NCBI GenBank assembly: GCA_045543635.1
Contig: JAZQMT010000116.1
Location: 1-8,588, forward strand
Direction of reading: 5' to 3'
From: SIG578 sp045543635
GTDB lineage: Bacteria > Bacillota > Clostridia > Oscillospirales > Ruminococcaceae
DNA length: 8,588 nt
Notes under the pieces: generated by a model
Database searches by the model: none
Seen by the model: the letters and a program-made list of their open reading frames with translations, nothing else
Told to the model about the DNA's origin: nothing
Shown: positions 1-5,742 of the stretch, piece by piece
Layout: each line of letters begins with the position of its first letter
Position numbering within the stretch: the stretch's first letter is position 1
Made by a program: the position numbers and the translations under genes

Positions 1-275
1 CAGAGCTTGTTTACAATGGTCAGTGGTTTACCCCTCTGCGTGAGGCTCTTTCCGCATTTGTTGACAAAACACAGGAAAAGGTTACCGGTAAGGTTCGCTT
101 AAAGCTCTATAAAGGTAATATCATCAACGCCGGAATGTGGAGTGATTATTCACTTTACAGCGAGGAAATCGCAACCTTTGGCGAAAGTGACTACGATCAG
201 AAGGATTCTGCAGGATTCATCAATCTTTACGGCCTGCCCATTAAGGTTCAGGCTATGCTGGAAGGCAGAAAATAA
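1..275 (+). CDS. argG: Argininosuccinate synthase, C-terminal part (cut by the window start)
   Basis: Reading from base 3 gives 90 residues ending at TAA 273-275. Argininosuccinate synthase is a cytosolic enzyme that joins citrulline and aspartate using ATP, the penultimate step of arginine biosynthesis. The visible part is the conserved C-terminal region: WFTPLREAL, then FVDKTQEKVTGKVRLKLYKG, then NIINAGMWSDYSLYSEEIATF, a QKDSAGFINLYGLPIKV block and a short charged tail. I recognise this order from the ArgG family. The nucleotide-binding domain lies outside the window. argH follows after 27 bases on the same strand with no terminator between, so the two genes are probably co-transcribed. Nothing looks broken in the part that can be seen. 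Confidence 0.95.
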   Translation, partial: ELVYNGQWFTPLREALSAFVDKTQEKVTGKVRLKLYKGNIINAGMWSDYSLYSEEIATFGESDYDQKDSAGFINLYGLPIKVQAMLEGRK

Positions 276-302
276 TTAAGGCAAACAGGAGAGAAAAACA
301 CA

Positions 303-1679
303 ATGGCTAAAATGTGGGCAGGAAGGACCGACGGTGAAACCTCCAAAATCGCTGACGATTTTAACTCCTCCATTCACTTTGACTGCAAAATGTATAAGCA
401 GGATATTACGGGCAGCATGGCGCACGCCGCCATGCTCGGCGCAAAAAACATCATCTCTAAAGCTGATGCGAACGCTCTTATTGAAGGGCTTGAGGGCATC
501 CTAACGGATTTGGAGAACGGCGTCCTTGCCTTCGATATGTCCTGTGAGGATATACACATGTTCGTGGAGCAGGAACTGACCGCTCGTCTTGGCGATGTCG
601 GAAAGAAACTGCATACCGCAAGAAGCCGTAACGATCAGGTGGCACTTGACCTGCGAATGTATTTGCGTGATGAATGTGAAGGTATTTCCAAGCAAATTCG
701 CGAGCTTATTGCTGCCATAACCTGCAAAGCGGAGGAGCACAAAACCTCCATTATGCCGGGTTACACGCATCTGCAGCGTGCACAACCCATCACATTGGGC
801 CATCACCTGATGGCTTACGCCATGATGCTGCTTCGAGACCTTGACAGACTTTCGGATTGCAAAAAGAGAATGAACCAGTCCCCCATCGGCTGCTGTGCCC
901 TTGCCGGAACGACCTATGACACAGACCGCCGCTTTGAAGCGGAAAAGCTTGGATTTGACGGGATTTGCAGAAACAGCCTTGACGGCGTTTCAGACCGTGA
1001 TTTTTGTGTAGAGCTTCTCTCTGCTCTTGCCATTTTAATGATGCACCTTTCTCGTTTTTCGGAGGAAATCATCCTTTGGTCGAGTTGGGAATTTAAATTT
1101 ATTGAGCTTTCGGATGCATTTACCACAGGCTCTTCCATCATGCCGCAAAAAAAGAACCCTGACATGGCAGAGCTTGTTCGTGGAAAGACCGGCAGGGTAT
1201 ATGGTGACCTAATGGCATTGCTCACCACCCTAAAAGGTTTGCCCCTTGCATACAACAAAGATATGCAAGAGGATAAGGAAGGCGTTTTTGACGCTTGCGA
1301 GACTGCCCAAATGTGTCTTGCCGTTTTCACTCCCATGATAGAAGGCATGCGCGTTTGCACCGAAAACATGAAAAAAGCCGCACAAAACGGCTTTATCAAC
1401 GCCACCGATCTTGCTGATTATCTGGTTAAGAAAGGTCTGCCTTTCCGCAGCGCTTACAAGATTTCGGGGCAAATCGTGGCAAAATGTATTGCTGAAGGTA
1501 AAATTCTTGAAACGCTCACGCTAGATGAGTACAGGGAATTTTCCGAATTGTTTGAACAAGATGTATTTAACGAGATCTCGCTTGAAACCTGCGTTGAAAA
1601 ACGCATTAGCGAAGGAGGAACTTCGATTTCCTCGGTCGAGCGTCAGATCGAGTTTATGAAAGGCGAGCTCAAAAGATAG
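303..1679 (+). CDS. argH: Argininosuccinate lyase
   Basis: 458 residues, the usual length for the family. The enzyme is a cytosolic homotetramer that splits argininosuccinate into arginine and fumarate, the last step of arginine synthesis. It belongs to the fumarase/aspartase superfamily, and the conserved regions are present: an SRNDQ block at residues 108-112, the THLQRAQP block at 155-162 (His156 is the expected catalytic-region histidine), and the superfamily signature GSSIMPQKKNPD at 276-287, in which Ser278 is the expected catalytic serine on the mobile loop. The ATG at 303 is supported by AGGAGA at 287-292, ten bases upstream. The gene follows argG closely and ends in a strong intrinsic terminator, which closes an argGH unit. 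No truncation or frameshift is seen. Confidence 0.98.
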   Translation: MAKMWAGRTDGETSKIADDFNSSIHFDCKMYKQDITGSMAHAAMLGAKNIISKADANALIEGLEGILTDLENGVLAFDMSCEDIHMFVEQELTARLGDVGKKLHTARSRNDQVALDLRMYLRDECEGISKQIRELIAAITCKAEEHKTSIMPGYTHLQRAQPITLGHHLMAYAMMLLRDLDRLSDCKKRMNQSPIGCCALAGTTYDTDRRFEAEKLGFDGICRNSLDGVSDRDFCVELLSALAILMMHLSRFSEEIILWSSWEFKFIELSDAFTTGSSIMPQKKNPDMAELVRGKTGRVYGDLMALLTTLKGLPLAYNKDMQEDKEGVFDACETAQMCLAVFTPMIEGMRVCTENMKKAAQNGFINATDLADYLVKKGLPFRSAYKISGQIVAKCIAEGKILETLTLDEYREFSELFEQDVFNEISLETCVEKRISEGGTSISSVERQIEFMKGELKR

Positions 1680-1686
1680 TTTTTTA

Positions 1687-1720
1687 CCCCGCCGTTTTTT
1701 CGGCGGGGTTTCTTTTTTTG
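1687..1720 (+). terminator. Intrinsic terminator of argGH
   Basis: A perfect 8-bp GC-rich stem (CCCCGCCG at 1687-1694, CGGCGGGG at 1701-1708) encloses a T6 loop and is followed by TTTCTTTTTTT. It starts eight bases after the argH stop codon, so it is the expected rho-independent end of the arginine transcript. Confidence 0.95.
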
Positions 1721-1759
1721 TAATCGTCACGCACGATACCTAACACACCGAGGTTAAAT

Positions 1760-2365
1760 ATGATTTTAAAAAAAGATTTTGAAACTGCACAACAAGTAGC
1801 TGATCGTTTAGGCGTTACTGTTCGCGCCGTCCAAAAATGGGCAATAGAGGGAAAAATATCCGGTGCTCAAAAAATCGGGCGAGTTTGGTTTATTCCAAAG
1901 GGAGCCTGCATTCCCAAAACAGAAAAAAGGAGCAAAAACGATTTCAGCAAAGACCATATTCCTACTTTTCATCGACTCAAGCATATCCATACCGCACTGC
2001 CTCTTTCTAACAGCGCATACCCCATAGGCAGATGCCTTGACTACATAAAAACCATTCCCGATCAGGATAACCGAAACCTCGCACTTGGCGAGTATTACTT
2101 TTTCAGCGGCCAATCAGATGAAGCAGTAAAAGTTTTAACACCCTACCTTAACAGTTATATTCCCTCATACAGATATTCTGCTGCTTTGATATGCACCTTT
2201 GCAAACCTCTCGCGCAAGCAAATTCATCTTGCGCATTTTTGCATGAATGTACTGCTGGAACAATTGAAAACAGACCTTGCTTCCAACGCACCTACAGAAC
2301 AATGCGCTGTCGGCATTTTTGCCGTAACCGCCGTCTCTGTATTTCTTCATTTTCCAATTCCGTAA
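1760..2365 (+). CDS. N-terminal fragment: excisionase/MerR-like HTH plus helical repeat region
   Basis: 201 residues. Residues 8-47 (ETAQQVADRLGVTVRAVQKW, then a basic turn, then GRVWFIPKGA) have the helix-turn-helix plus small wing typical of the MerR/excisionase-like (HTH_17) group: the VADRLGVTVRAVQKW helix pair and the W-IP end are visible. Residues from about 85 on contain repeated helical segments, for example ALGEYYFFSGQSDEAVKVL and ALICTFANLSRKQIHLAHF, which resemble TPR-like helices. If translation stops at the TAA, the product keeps this DNA-binding domain but loses the LuxR-type domain, so it could still bind DNA or act as an antagonist. That last point is inference. Confidence 0.7.
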   Translation: MILKKDFETAQQVADRLGVTVRAVQKWAIEGKISGAQKIGRVWFIPKGACIPKTEKRSKNDFSKDHIPTFHRLKHIHTALPLSNSAYPIGRCLDYIKTIPDQDNRNLALGEYYFFSGQSDEAVKVLTPYLNSYIPSYRYSAALICTFANLSRKQIHLAHFCMNVLLEQLKTDLASNAPTEQCAVGIFAVTAVSVFLHFPIP

Positions 2366-2395
2366 ATTCCACCTTTAAGGGATCATTTAAAATAT

Positions 2396-2980
2396 TTGCC
2401 GGACGGATTAAAGCTATGGGGCTGCTGTGTTTTGGCGCATAAAGCTTATCTTGAAAAGAATTACACGCGTTGCCTTGCCAATGCGGATATAGCTCTGGCT
2501 CTATGCCCCAAAACTTATCCTATTGCCGCTATATATATCGAATTGGCTGCAGCTATGGCACTAATGAATTTAAGATATATTCAAGATGCTAAAGCTCGCA
2601 TGGATGCTGCATGGAAAATGGCGCAGCCCGATGATTTGATTCATCCCTTTGCCCAGCATCACGGCTTGCTTCAGGGCATGATTGAGGTGTATTTTAAAAA
2701 AGATCATCGCAAGGATTTTGAACGTATCATTGCTCTTACCAATAATTTTCGCTCGGGTTGGCAAAAAATGCACAATTTCGACACCGACTTTCAGACCGTA
2801 AACAATTTGACCACTACTGAATTTACCATTGCCATGCTTTACAGCTGCGGTTGGTCGGCTCGAGAGATTGCTGTATATATGGAAATTTCTCAGCATACTG
2901 TTCGGGGCTATATCAAGACAATATATACAAAGCTCGGTATTTGTAACAGAAACGAACTAAAGCAATTTATGCCAAATTAA
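2396..2980 (+). CDS. C-terminal fragment: helical repeats plus LuxR-type HTH
   Basis: 194 residues if read from TTG at 2396. Residues 14-130 are helical and TPR-like (AHKAYLEKNYTRCLANADIAL, then AAMALMNLRYIQDAKARMD). Residues 138-192 form a LuxR/GerE-type helix-turn-helix: LTTTEFTIAMLYSCGWSAREI, then SQHTVRGYIKTIYTKLGI, then NRNELKQF, with the usual S-x-x-T-V-x-x-[Y/H]-I recognition helix. Independent translation is doubtful: the only nearby purine-rich stretch, AAGGGA at 2377-2382, is 13 bases from the TTG, and the next in-frame ATG lies inside the repeats. It is best read as the second half of the interrupted regulator. Confidence 0.6.
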   Translation: MPDGLKLWGCCVLAHKAYLEKNYTRCLANADIALALCPKTYPIAAIYIELAAAMALMNLRYIQDAKARMDAAWKMAQPDDLIHPFAQHHGLLQGMIEVYFKKDHRKDFERIIALTNNFRSGWQKMHNFDTDFQTVNNLTTTEFTIAMLYSCGWSAREIAVYMEISQHTVRGYIKTIYTKLGICNRNELKQFMPN

Positions 2981-2985
2981 ATTTT

Positions 2986-3008
2986 TTCTGTTCGCCATGC
3001 GAACAGAA
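2986..3008. repeat. Perfect 23-bp dyad between regulator and surface-protein gene
   Basis: Arms TTCTGTTCG (2986-2994) and CGAACAGAA (3000-3008) are perfect reverse complements around the 5-base centre CCATG. It begins six bases after the regulator stop codon at 2978-2980. The stem could fold in RNA, but on the plus strand it is followed by AAGTGTAAAAAAG rather than a T tract, so it is a poor intrinsic terminator. It could instead be a binding site for a dimeric regulator upstream of the surface-protein promoters. Confidence 0.6.
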
Positions 3009-3034
3009 GTGTAAAAAAGAGATAATAAATACTG

Positions 3035-3063
3035 TTGAAATTTGACAAAAAATCAAATAAAAT
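3035..3063 (+). promoter_or_regulatory. Candidate sigma-A promoter, distal, for the surface-protein gene
   Basis: TTGAAA (3035-3040), a 17-base spacer and TAAAAT (3058-3063) fit the vegetative consensus well. Transcription from about 3070 would give a leader of roughly 245 bases before the ATG at 3315. The element lies 27 bases after the 2986-3008 dyad. Confidence 0.55.
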
Positions 3064-3123
3064 TAGGTTTATTGCCATTTTTAGTCATTTTATAAGTCAC
3101 TAATTTTTATGCATAAACTGGGC

Positions 3124-3151
3124 TAGTATAAAACATATTTTTTAGTATAAT
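3124..3151 (+). promoter_or_regulatory. Candidate proximal -10 elements, repeated TAGTATAA
   Basis: The octamer TAGTATAA occurs at 3124-3131 and again at 3143-3150, 19 bases apart. The second copy is part of a perfect TATAAT at 3146-3151, but no convincing -35 box lies 16-18 bases upstream. They may be tandem -10 elements needing an activator, or a direct-repeat operator. A start near 3158 would give a leader of about 155 bases. Confidence 0.4.
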
Positions 3152-3202
3152 TAAATTAATAAGGAAACGGAAGACACCCTTTTTGAAGAAGATAAGAATC
3201 TG

Positions 3203-3289
3203 CTCCCATCCGGTGTACGGAGTTATAGGTTCCGCCTGTTTGAAAAAGAACCTCCCTTACCTTACCGAAATGTATTTACAATGCATTTC
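3203..3289 (+). promoter_or_regulatory. Structured 5' leader of the surface-protein mRNA
   Basis: Within the non-coding stretch 2981-3314, three hairpins can be drawn: TCCG/CGGA with a 5-base loop (3209-3221), AGGTTC/GAACCT with a 15-base loop (3227-3253), and GAAATGTAT/ATGCATTTC with a 5-base loop and one G-U pair (3267-3289). The last ends just before an A-rich run and the ribosome site AAAGGAG (3298-3304). Alternative pairings exist, for example CGGT 3211-3214 with ACCG 3264-3267. I cannot match it to a riboswitch class that I know. Confidence 0.35.
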
Positions 3290-3314
3290 AAAAAAACAAA
3301 GGAGAAAAACATTT

Positions 3315-4337
3315 ATGAAGAAACTATTGAAAAAAGTCACTGTGTCCGTTGTTTCTTTGGTTATGATGTTAACCCTGTTGCCTGCTTCCGCATTTGCAAC
3401 AAACACCCTCACCATTGAAGCAGAAGAGACCGAAACTGTGTTCTACAAAGACTCATACTGGTGGTATGAGTTTTCAATTGATCCTACCGATCTTACCGAC
3501 ATCAGCTGGTCTGTCGTTGAAGGAACTCTTCCCGAAGGCTTTGCCCTTGCAGAAGACCCCGAGTCTGAAGGCGTTTGCTTACTCGAAGGAGAGCCTACCG
3601 AACTTATCTCTGAGCCTCTTGCTCTTAAAATCGGCGTAACTGCTAAGGATGCTTCGGGCGTTTCTCACACCGGAACCGTAGATATTAGCTTAACAGTTGA
3701 AGAAATGGAAGAGCCCGAATTCCCCGGTTTCGAAGATGTTCCCTTCTATGCTACAATCGAAGAGGCTGATTGCGAAGTTCCCATGGCAACTGCTAACACC
3801 AAAGAAGATATTCTGAAATGGCTCAATGATACTTGGCTCACCTCTCTTGAGGGATATGATGAGTTTCTCGAAGAAACCAACGCAGAGCTTCTTGGCGTGG
3901 GAGAAGTTTCTTTTTATGTAAAAGAAACTTCCGCTGAAGATGCTGAAGATGAAGATGCTGAGCTCCTCCCCAGTTTTGTTGCTGCAGAAGCCGGAGATGC
4001 TGATAACACCGAGGGAATTGACGGATACCTTGATTTTACTGTTATGTGCAAAACATCTGTAACTGATGAATCCGTTGATGTATCTCTTGATGTTCCCTTC
4101 TATACCAATAAAATCTGCACAGTTAAGGCAACTGCTTATGTTCCCCCCGTTGAAGATGAGGAGCCCAAGCCCACTCCTAAGCCCGACACTAAGCCGGATG
4201 CATCTAACAAAGAGGAAACAAAATCTCCTCTGACCTCTGACAATGGTATTTCCACCATTCTCTCCATGCTGCTTGTTGTAAGCGCTGCTGCTGTTATCGG
4301 TTGCGGATGCATGGCAAAAAAATCTGTAAAAGAATAA
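3315..4337 (+). CDS. Secreted acidic surface protein with a sorting-like C-terminus, function unknown
   Basis: 340 residues. The ATG at 3315 is chosen because AAAGGAG (3298-3304) lies 10 bases upstream and because it gives a clean signal peptide: MKKLLKK, a hydrophobic core, and ASAFA with likely cleavage after Ala28. The frame stays open back to a TTG at 3183, but that start has no ribosome site and would bury the signal peptide. Residues 31-130 resemble putative Ig (He_PIG-like) domains, with a VVEGTLPEGFAL block followed by a LEGEPTE turn. Residues 140-276 form a second region that starts and ends with DVPFY, including ATANTKEDILKWLND and AEAGDADNTEGIDGYLDFTV, similar to a module I recall from other Clostridia surface proteins. 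A Pro/Lys-rich stalk (about 277-303), SPLTSDN (304-310), a hydrophobic segment (312-333) and KKSVKE follow, as in sortase substrates. The mature protein is strongly acidic. Possible roles are adhesion or wall architecture; none is shown. Confidence 0.8.
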   Translation: MKKLLKKVTVSVVSLVMMLTLLPASAFATNTLTIEAEETETVFYKDSYWWYEFSIDPTDLTDISWSVVEGTLPEGFALAEDPESEGVCLLEGEPTELISEPLALKIGVTAKDASGVSHTGTVDISLTVEEMEEPEFPGFEDVPFYATIEEADCEVPMATANTKEDILKWLNDTWLTSLEGYDEFLEETNAELLGVGEVSFYVKETSAEDAEDEDAELLPSFVAAEAGDADNTEGIDGYLDFTVMCKTSVTDESVDVSLDVPFYTNKICTVKATAYVPPVEDEEPKPTPKPDTKPDASNKEETKSPLTSDNGISTILSMLLVVSAAAVIGCGCMAKKSVKE

Positions 4338-4372
4338 TCTTTTCTCGCTTAAAATAAAAACTCCAATTAATT

Positions 4373-4406
4373 AAACCCTTGGTCAATCAAGATTGACCAA
4401 GGGTTT
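4373..4406 (+). terminator. 16-bp hairpin after the surface-protein gene, probable terminator
   Basis: Arms AAACCCTTGGTCAATC (4373-4388) and GATTGACCAAGGGTTT (4391-4406) are perfect reverse complements; with a CAAG loop the stem has 15 pairs. The T tract is short and broken on both strands (TTTGTCATTTG on plus). It sits between convergent genes, 36 bases after the surface-protein stop codon. gap has its own terminator nearer its end, so this one most likely serves the plus-strand gene, with possible action in both directions. Confidence 0.65.
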
Positions 4407-4427
4407 GTCATTTGAATACTGTACACA

Positions 4428-4458
4428 TAAAAAGCGGACACCCACTGAGGGTGCCCGC
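4428..4458 (-). terminator. Intrinsic terminator of gap
   Basis: Read on the minus strand, GCGGGCACCC and GGGTGTCCGC pair into a 10-bp stem with one G-U pair and a 5-base loop (4434-4458), followed by TTTTTA (4428-4433). It lies just past the gap stop codon at 4473. Confidence 0.9.
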
Positions 4459-4472
4459 TGCAAAAGCTTAAA

Positions 4473-5510
4473 TTAGTTGAGCTCTGCGAAATATTTAATG
4501 GTTCTAACCATCTGGCTGGTGTAGGAGTTCTCATTGTCATACCATGAAACAACCTGAACTTCAAAGAGATCCTCAGCAATCTGTGCAACCATAGTCTGGG
4601 TTGCATCGAAAAGAGAACCATATTTCATACCAATAACATCGGAAGAAACGATTTGATCCTCATTGTAACCGAAAGATTCAGAAGCAGCAGCCTTCATAGC
4701 AGCATTGATTCCCTCTTTGGTTACATTGGTACCCTTAACAACAGCGGTAAGGATTGTGGTAGAACCTGTGGGGACGGGAACTCTCTGTGCAGAGCCGATA
4801 AGCTTGCCATTGAGCTCGGGAATAACAAGACCGATAGCCTTTGCAGCACCGGTGCTGTTAGGAACAATATTTGCAGCACCTGCTCTTGCTCTTCTCAGGT
4901 CACCCTTTCTGTGAGGACCATCCAGAATCATCTGGTCGCCGGTATAGGCATGAATCGTGCTCATGATACCGCTCTGAATAGCTGCATAATCATTAAGTGC
5001 TTTTGCCATAGGAGCTAAGCAGTTAGTTGTGCAAGAAGCAGCAGAGATGATGGTGTCTTCAGCAGTGAGGGTATCCTCATTTACGCTGAAAACGATGGTT
5101 TTAAGATCATTTCCTGCGGGAGCAGAAATAACAACTTTTTTAGCACCTGCATCAATATGAGCCTGAGATTTTTCTTTGGAGCAATAGAAACCTGTGCATT
5201 CGAGAACAACATCAACACCGATTTGACCCCAAGGCAGATCCTTGGCATCTTTCTCGGCATAAATCTTAAGAGTTTTACCGTCAACTGTAATGGTACCCGC
5301 CTCATCATCAGCAGAAACGGTGTGGAGACCTTCGCCGATCTTTCCGCAGTATCCGCCCTGTGCAGTATCGTATTTTAAAAGATGAGCCAGCATAGAGGGT
5401 TTGGTAAGATCGTTGATAGCAACAACCTCATAACCTTCTGCACCAAACATTTGTCTGAAAGCCAGACGACCGATACGGCCGAAACCGTTAATAGCAACTT
5501 TAACTGACAT
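4473..5510 (-). CDS. gap: Type I glyceraldehyde-3-phosphate dehydrogenase
   Basis: 345 residues, close to the usual length. This cytosolic tetramer oxidises glyceraldehyde 3-phosphate with NAD+ and phosphate to 1,3-bisphosphoglycerate in glycolysis. The N-terminal Rossmann motif INGFGRIGR is at residues 7-15, and Asp34 in AINDL is the acidic residue expected for NAD rather than NADP preference. The catalytic block SAASCTTNCLAP spans 156-167 with nucleophile Cys160; His187 in STIHAYT is the base partner. HRKGDLRRARAGAANIVPNSTGAA (200-223) is the conserved phosphate-binding region, and WYDNENSY lies near the C-terminus. The ATG is preceded by AGGAGGT (5519-5525 on the minus strand), eight bases away, an almost perfect ribosome site suiting a highly expressed gene. 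It is monocistronic, with its own promoter and terminator, and no neighbouring pgk or tpi is seen. Confidence 0.98.
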   Translation of the reverse strand: MSVKVAINGFGRIGRLAFRQMFGAEGYEVVAINDLTKPSMLAHLLKYDTAQGGYCGKIGEGLHTVSADDEAGTITVDGKTLKIYAEKDAKDLPWGQIGVDVVLECTGFYCSKEKSQAHIDAGAKKVVISAPAGNDLKTIVFSVNEDTLTAEDTIISAASCTTNCLAPMAKALNDYAAIQSGIMSTIHAYTGDQMILDGPHRKGDLRRARAGAANIVPNSTGAAKAIGLVIPELNGKLIGSAQRVPVPTGSTTILTAVVKGTNVTKEGINAAMKAAASESFGYNEDQIVSSDVIGMKYGSLFDATQTMVAQIAEDLFEVQVVSWYDNENSYTSQMVRTIKYFAELN

Positions 5511-5542
5511 GAAATTTTACCTCCTAATTTTTTTCAATTACT

Positions 5543-5571
5543 ATTTTATATCAAAAGTAAAAAATATACAA
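5543..5571 (-). promoter_or_regulatory. Candidate sigma-A promoter of gap
   Basis: On the minus strand, TTGTAT (5566-5571), a 17-base spacer and TAAAAT (5543-5548) lie just upstream of the ribosome site, giving a leader of about 25 bases. The overlapping TGATATAAA could act as an extended -10 in a slightly different register. Confidence 0.6.
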
Positions 5572-5590
5572 TATTTTTTTATAAATTTTT

Positions 5591-5613
5591 CTCATATTTT
5601 TTAAAATTGTGAG
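5591..5613. repeat. Imperfect dyad in the gap/kinase divergent region
   Basis: CTCA (5591-5594) and TGAG (5610-5613) bracket a T-run followed by an A-run, giving a 23-base imperfect palindrome. It lies between the two divergent promoters, 20 bases upstream of the gap -35 box. It may be an operator, but in such A/T-rich DNA chance dyads are common. Confidence 0.3.
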
Positions 5614-5679
5614 CATTGATAAAAAAGGTAATGGATTTTGTTATTTTTCTATCAATTTTTTATTATTTTCCAACTAATG

Positions 5680-5708
5680 TTGAAAAAAGACGAAAACTAT
5701 TATATAAT
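5680..5708 (+). promoter_or_regulatory. Sigma-A promoter of the kinase-like gene
   Basis: TTGAAA (5680-5685), exactly 17 bases, then a perfect TATAAT (5703-5708). A transcript would start near 5715. This places the longer in-frame start at 5638 outside the message and supports translation from ATG 5743. Confidence 0.8.
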
Positions 5709-5742
5709 AAACATAAGCAAAAAATCAGAAAGGAAAGGGAAA

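Larger units (their letters stand above)
1760..2980 (+). pseudogene. LuxR-type regulator interrupted by one in-frame stop codon
   Basis: Two ORFs, 1760-2365 and downstream to 2980, are in the same reading frame and are separated only by TAA at 2363-2365, codon 202 of a would-be 405-residue protein. There is no indel. The codons right after the stop read IPPLRDHLKYLPDGLKLW, which continues naturally into the downstream ORF. From memory of this family of Clostridia regulators, an intact protein carries a sense codon here, in a stretch like P-[V/I]-P-x-[I/V]-PPL. TAA is one base from GAA, CAA, AAA or TCA, so a single substitution would explain the break. Intact architecture: excisionase/MerR-like HTH, helical TPR-like middle, LuxR-type HTH. 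The rest looks well preserved, which suggests a recent event, a sequencing error, or a tolerated split. The start has GAGG at 1750-1753, six bases before the ATG. Confidence 0.8.

Noticed and set aside
501..1405. Minus-strand ORFs of 101 and 163 codons opposite argH
   Set aside because: argH is intact and highly conserved on the plus strand. The opposite frames show no family motif and no ribosome site, so they are shadows.
2363..2365. TAA read as a sense codon (recoded genetic code)
   Set aside because: TAA ends argG, the surface-protein gene, the kinase-like gene and atpB normally, and its context here has no recoding signal that I recognise.
2191..2442. 83-codon ORF bridging the stop codon in another frame, as a frameshift path
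   Set aside because: Both halves are in the same frame, so no shift is needed. The alternative frame reads as low-quality sequence.
2986..3008. LexA/SOS box
   Set aside because: The Gram-positive SOS box has GAAC then GTTC. Here the half-sites are in the opposite order.
3183..3314. TTG start at 3183 for the surface protein
   Set aside because: It has no ribosome site, would put 44 residues in front of a clear signal peptide, and covers the hairpin-rich leader.
4653..5018. Plus-strand ORFs opposite gap
   Set aside because: They lie wholly inside the strongly conserved gap gene and have no recognisable features.
5604..5622. lac-operator-like AATTGTGAGC
   Set aside because: Only one half-site matches; there is no symmetrical partner and no LacI-family gene in view.
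5638..5742. TTG start at 5638 for the kinase-like protein
   Set aside because: The promoter at 5680-5708 lies downstream of it, and a good ribosome site precedes ATG 5743. The hydrophobic N-terminus it would add is just translated A/T-rich DNA.
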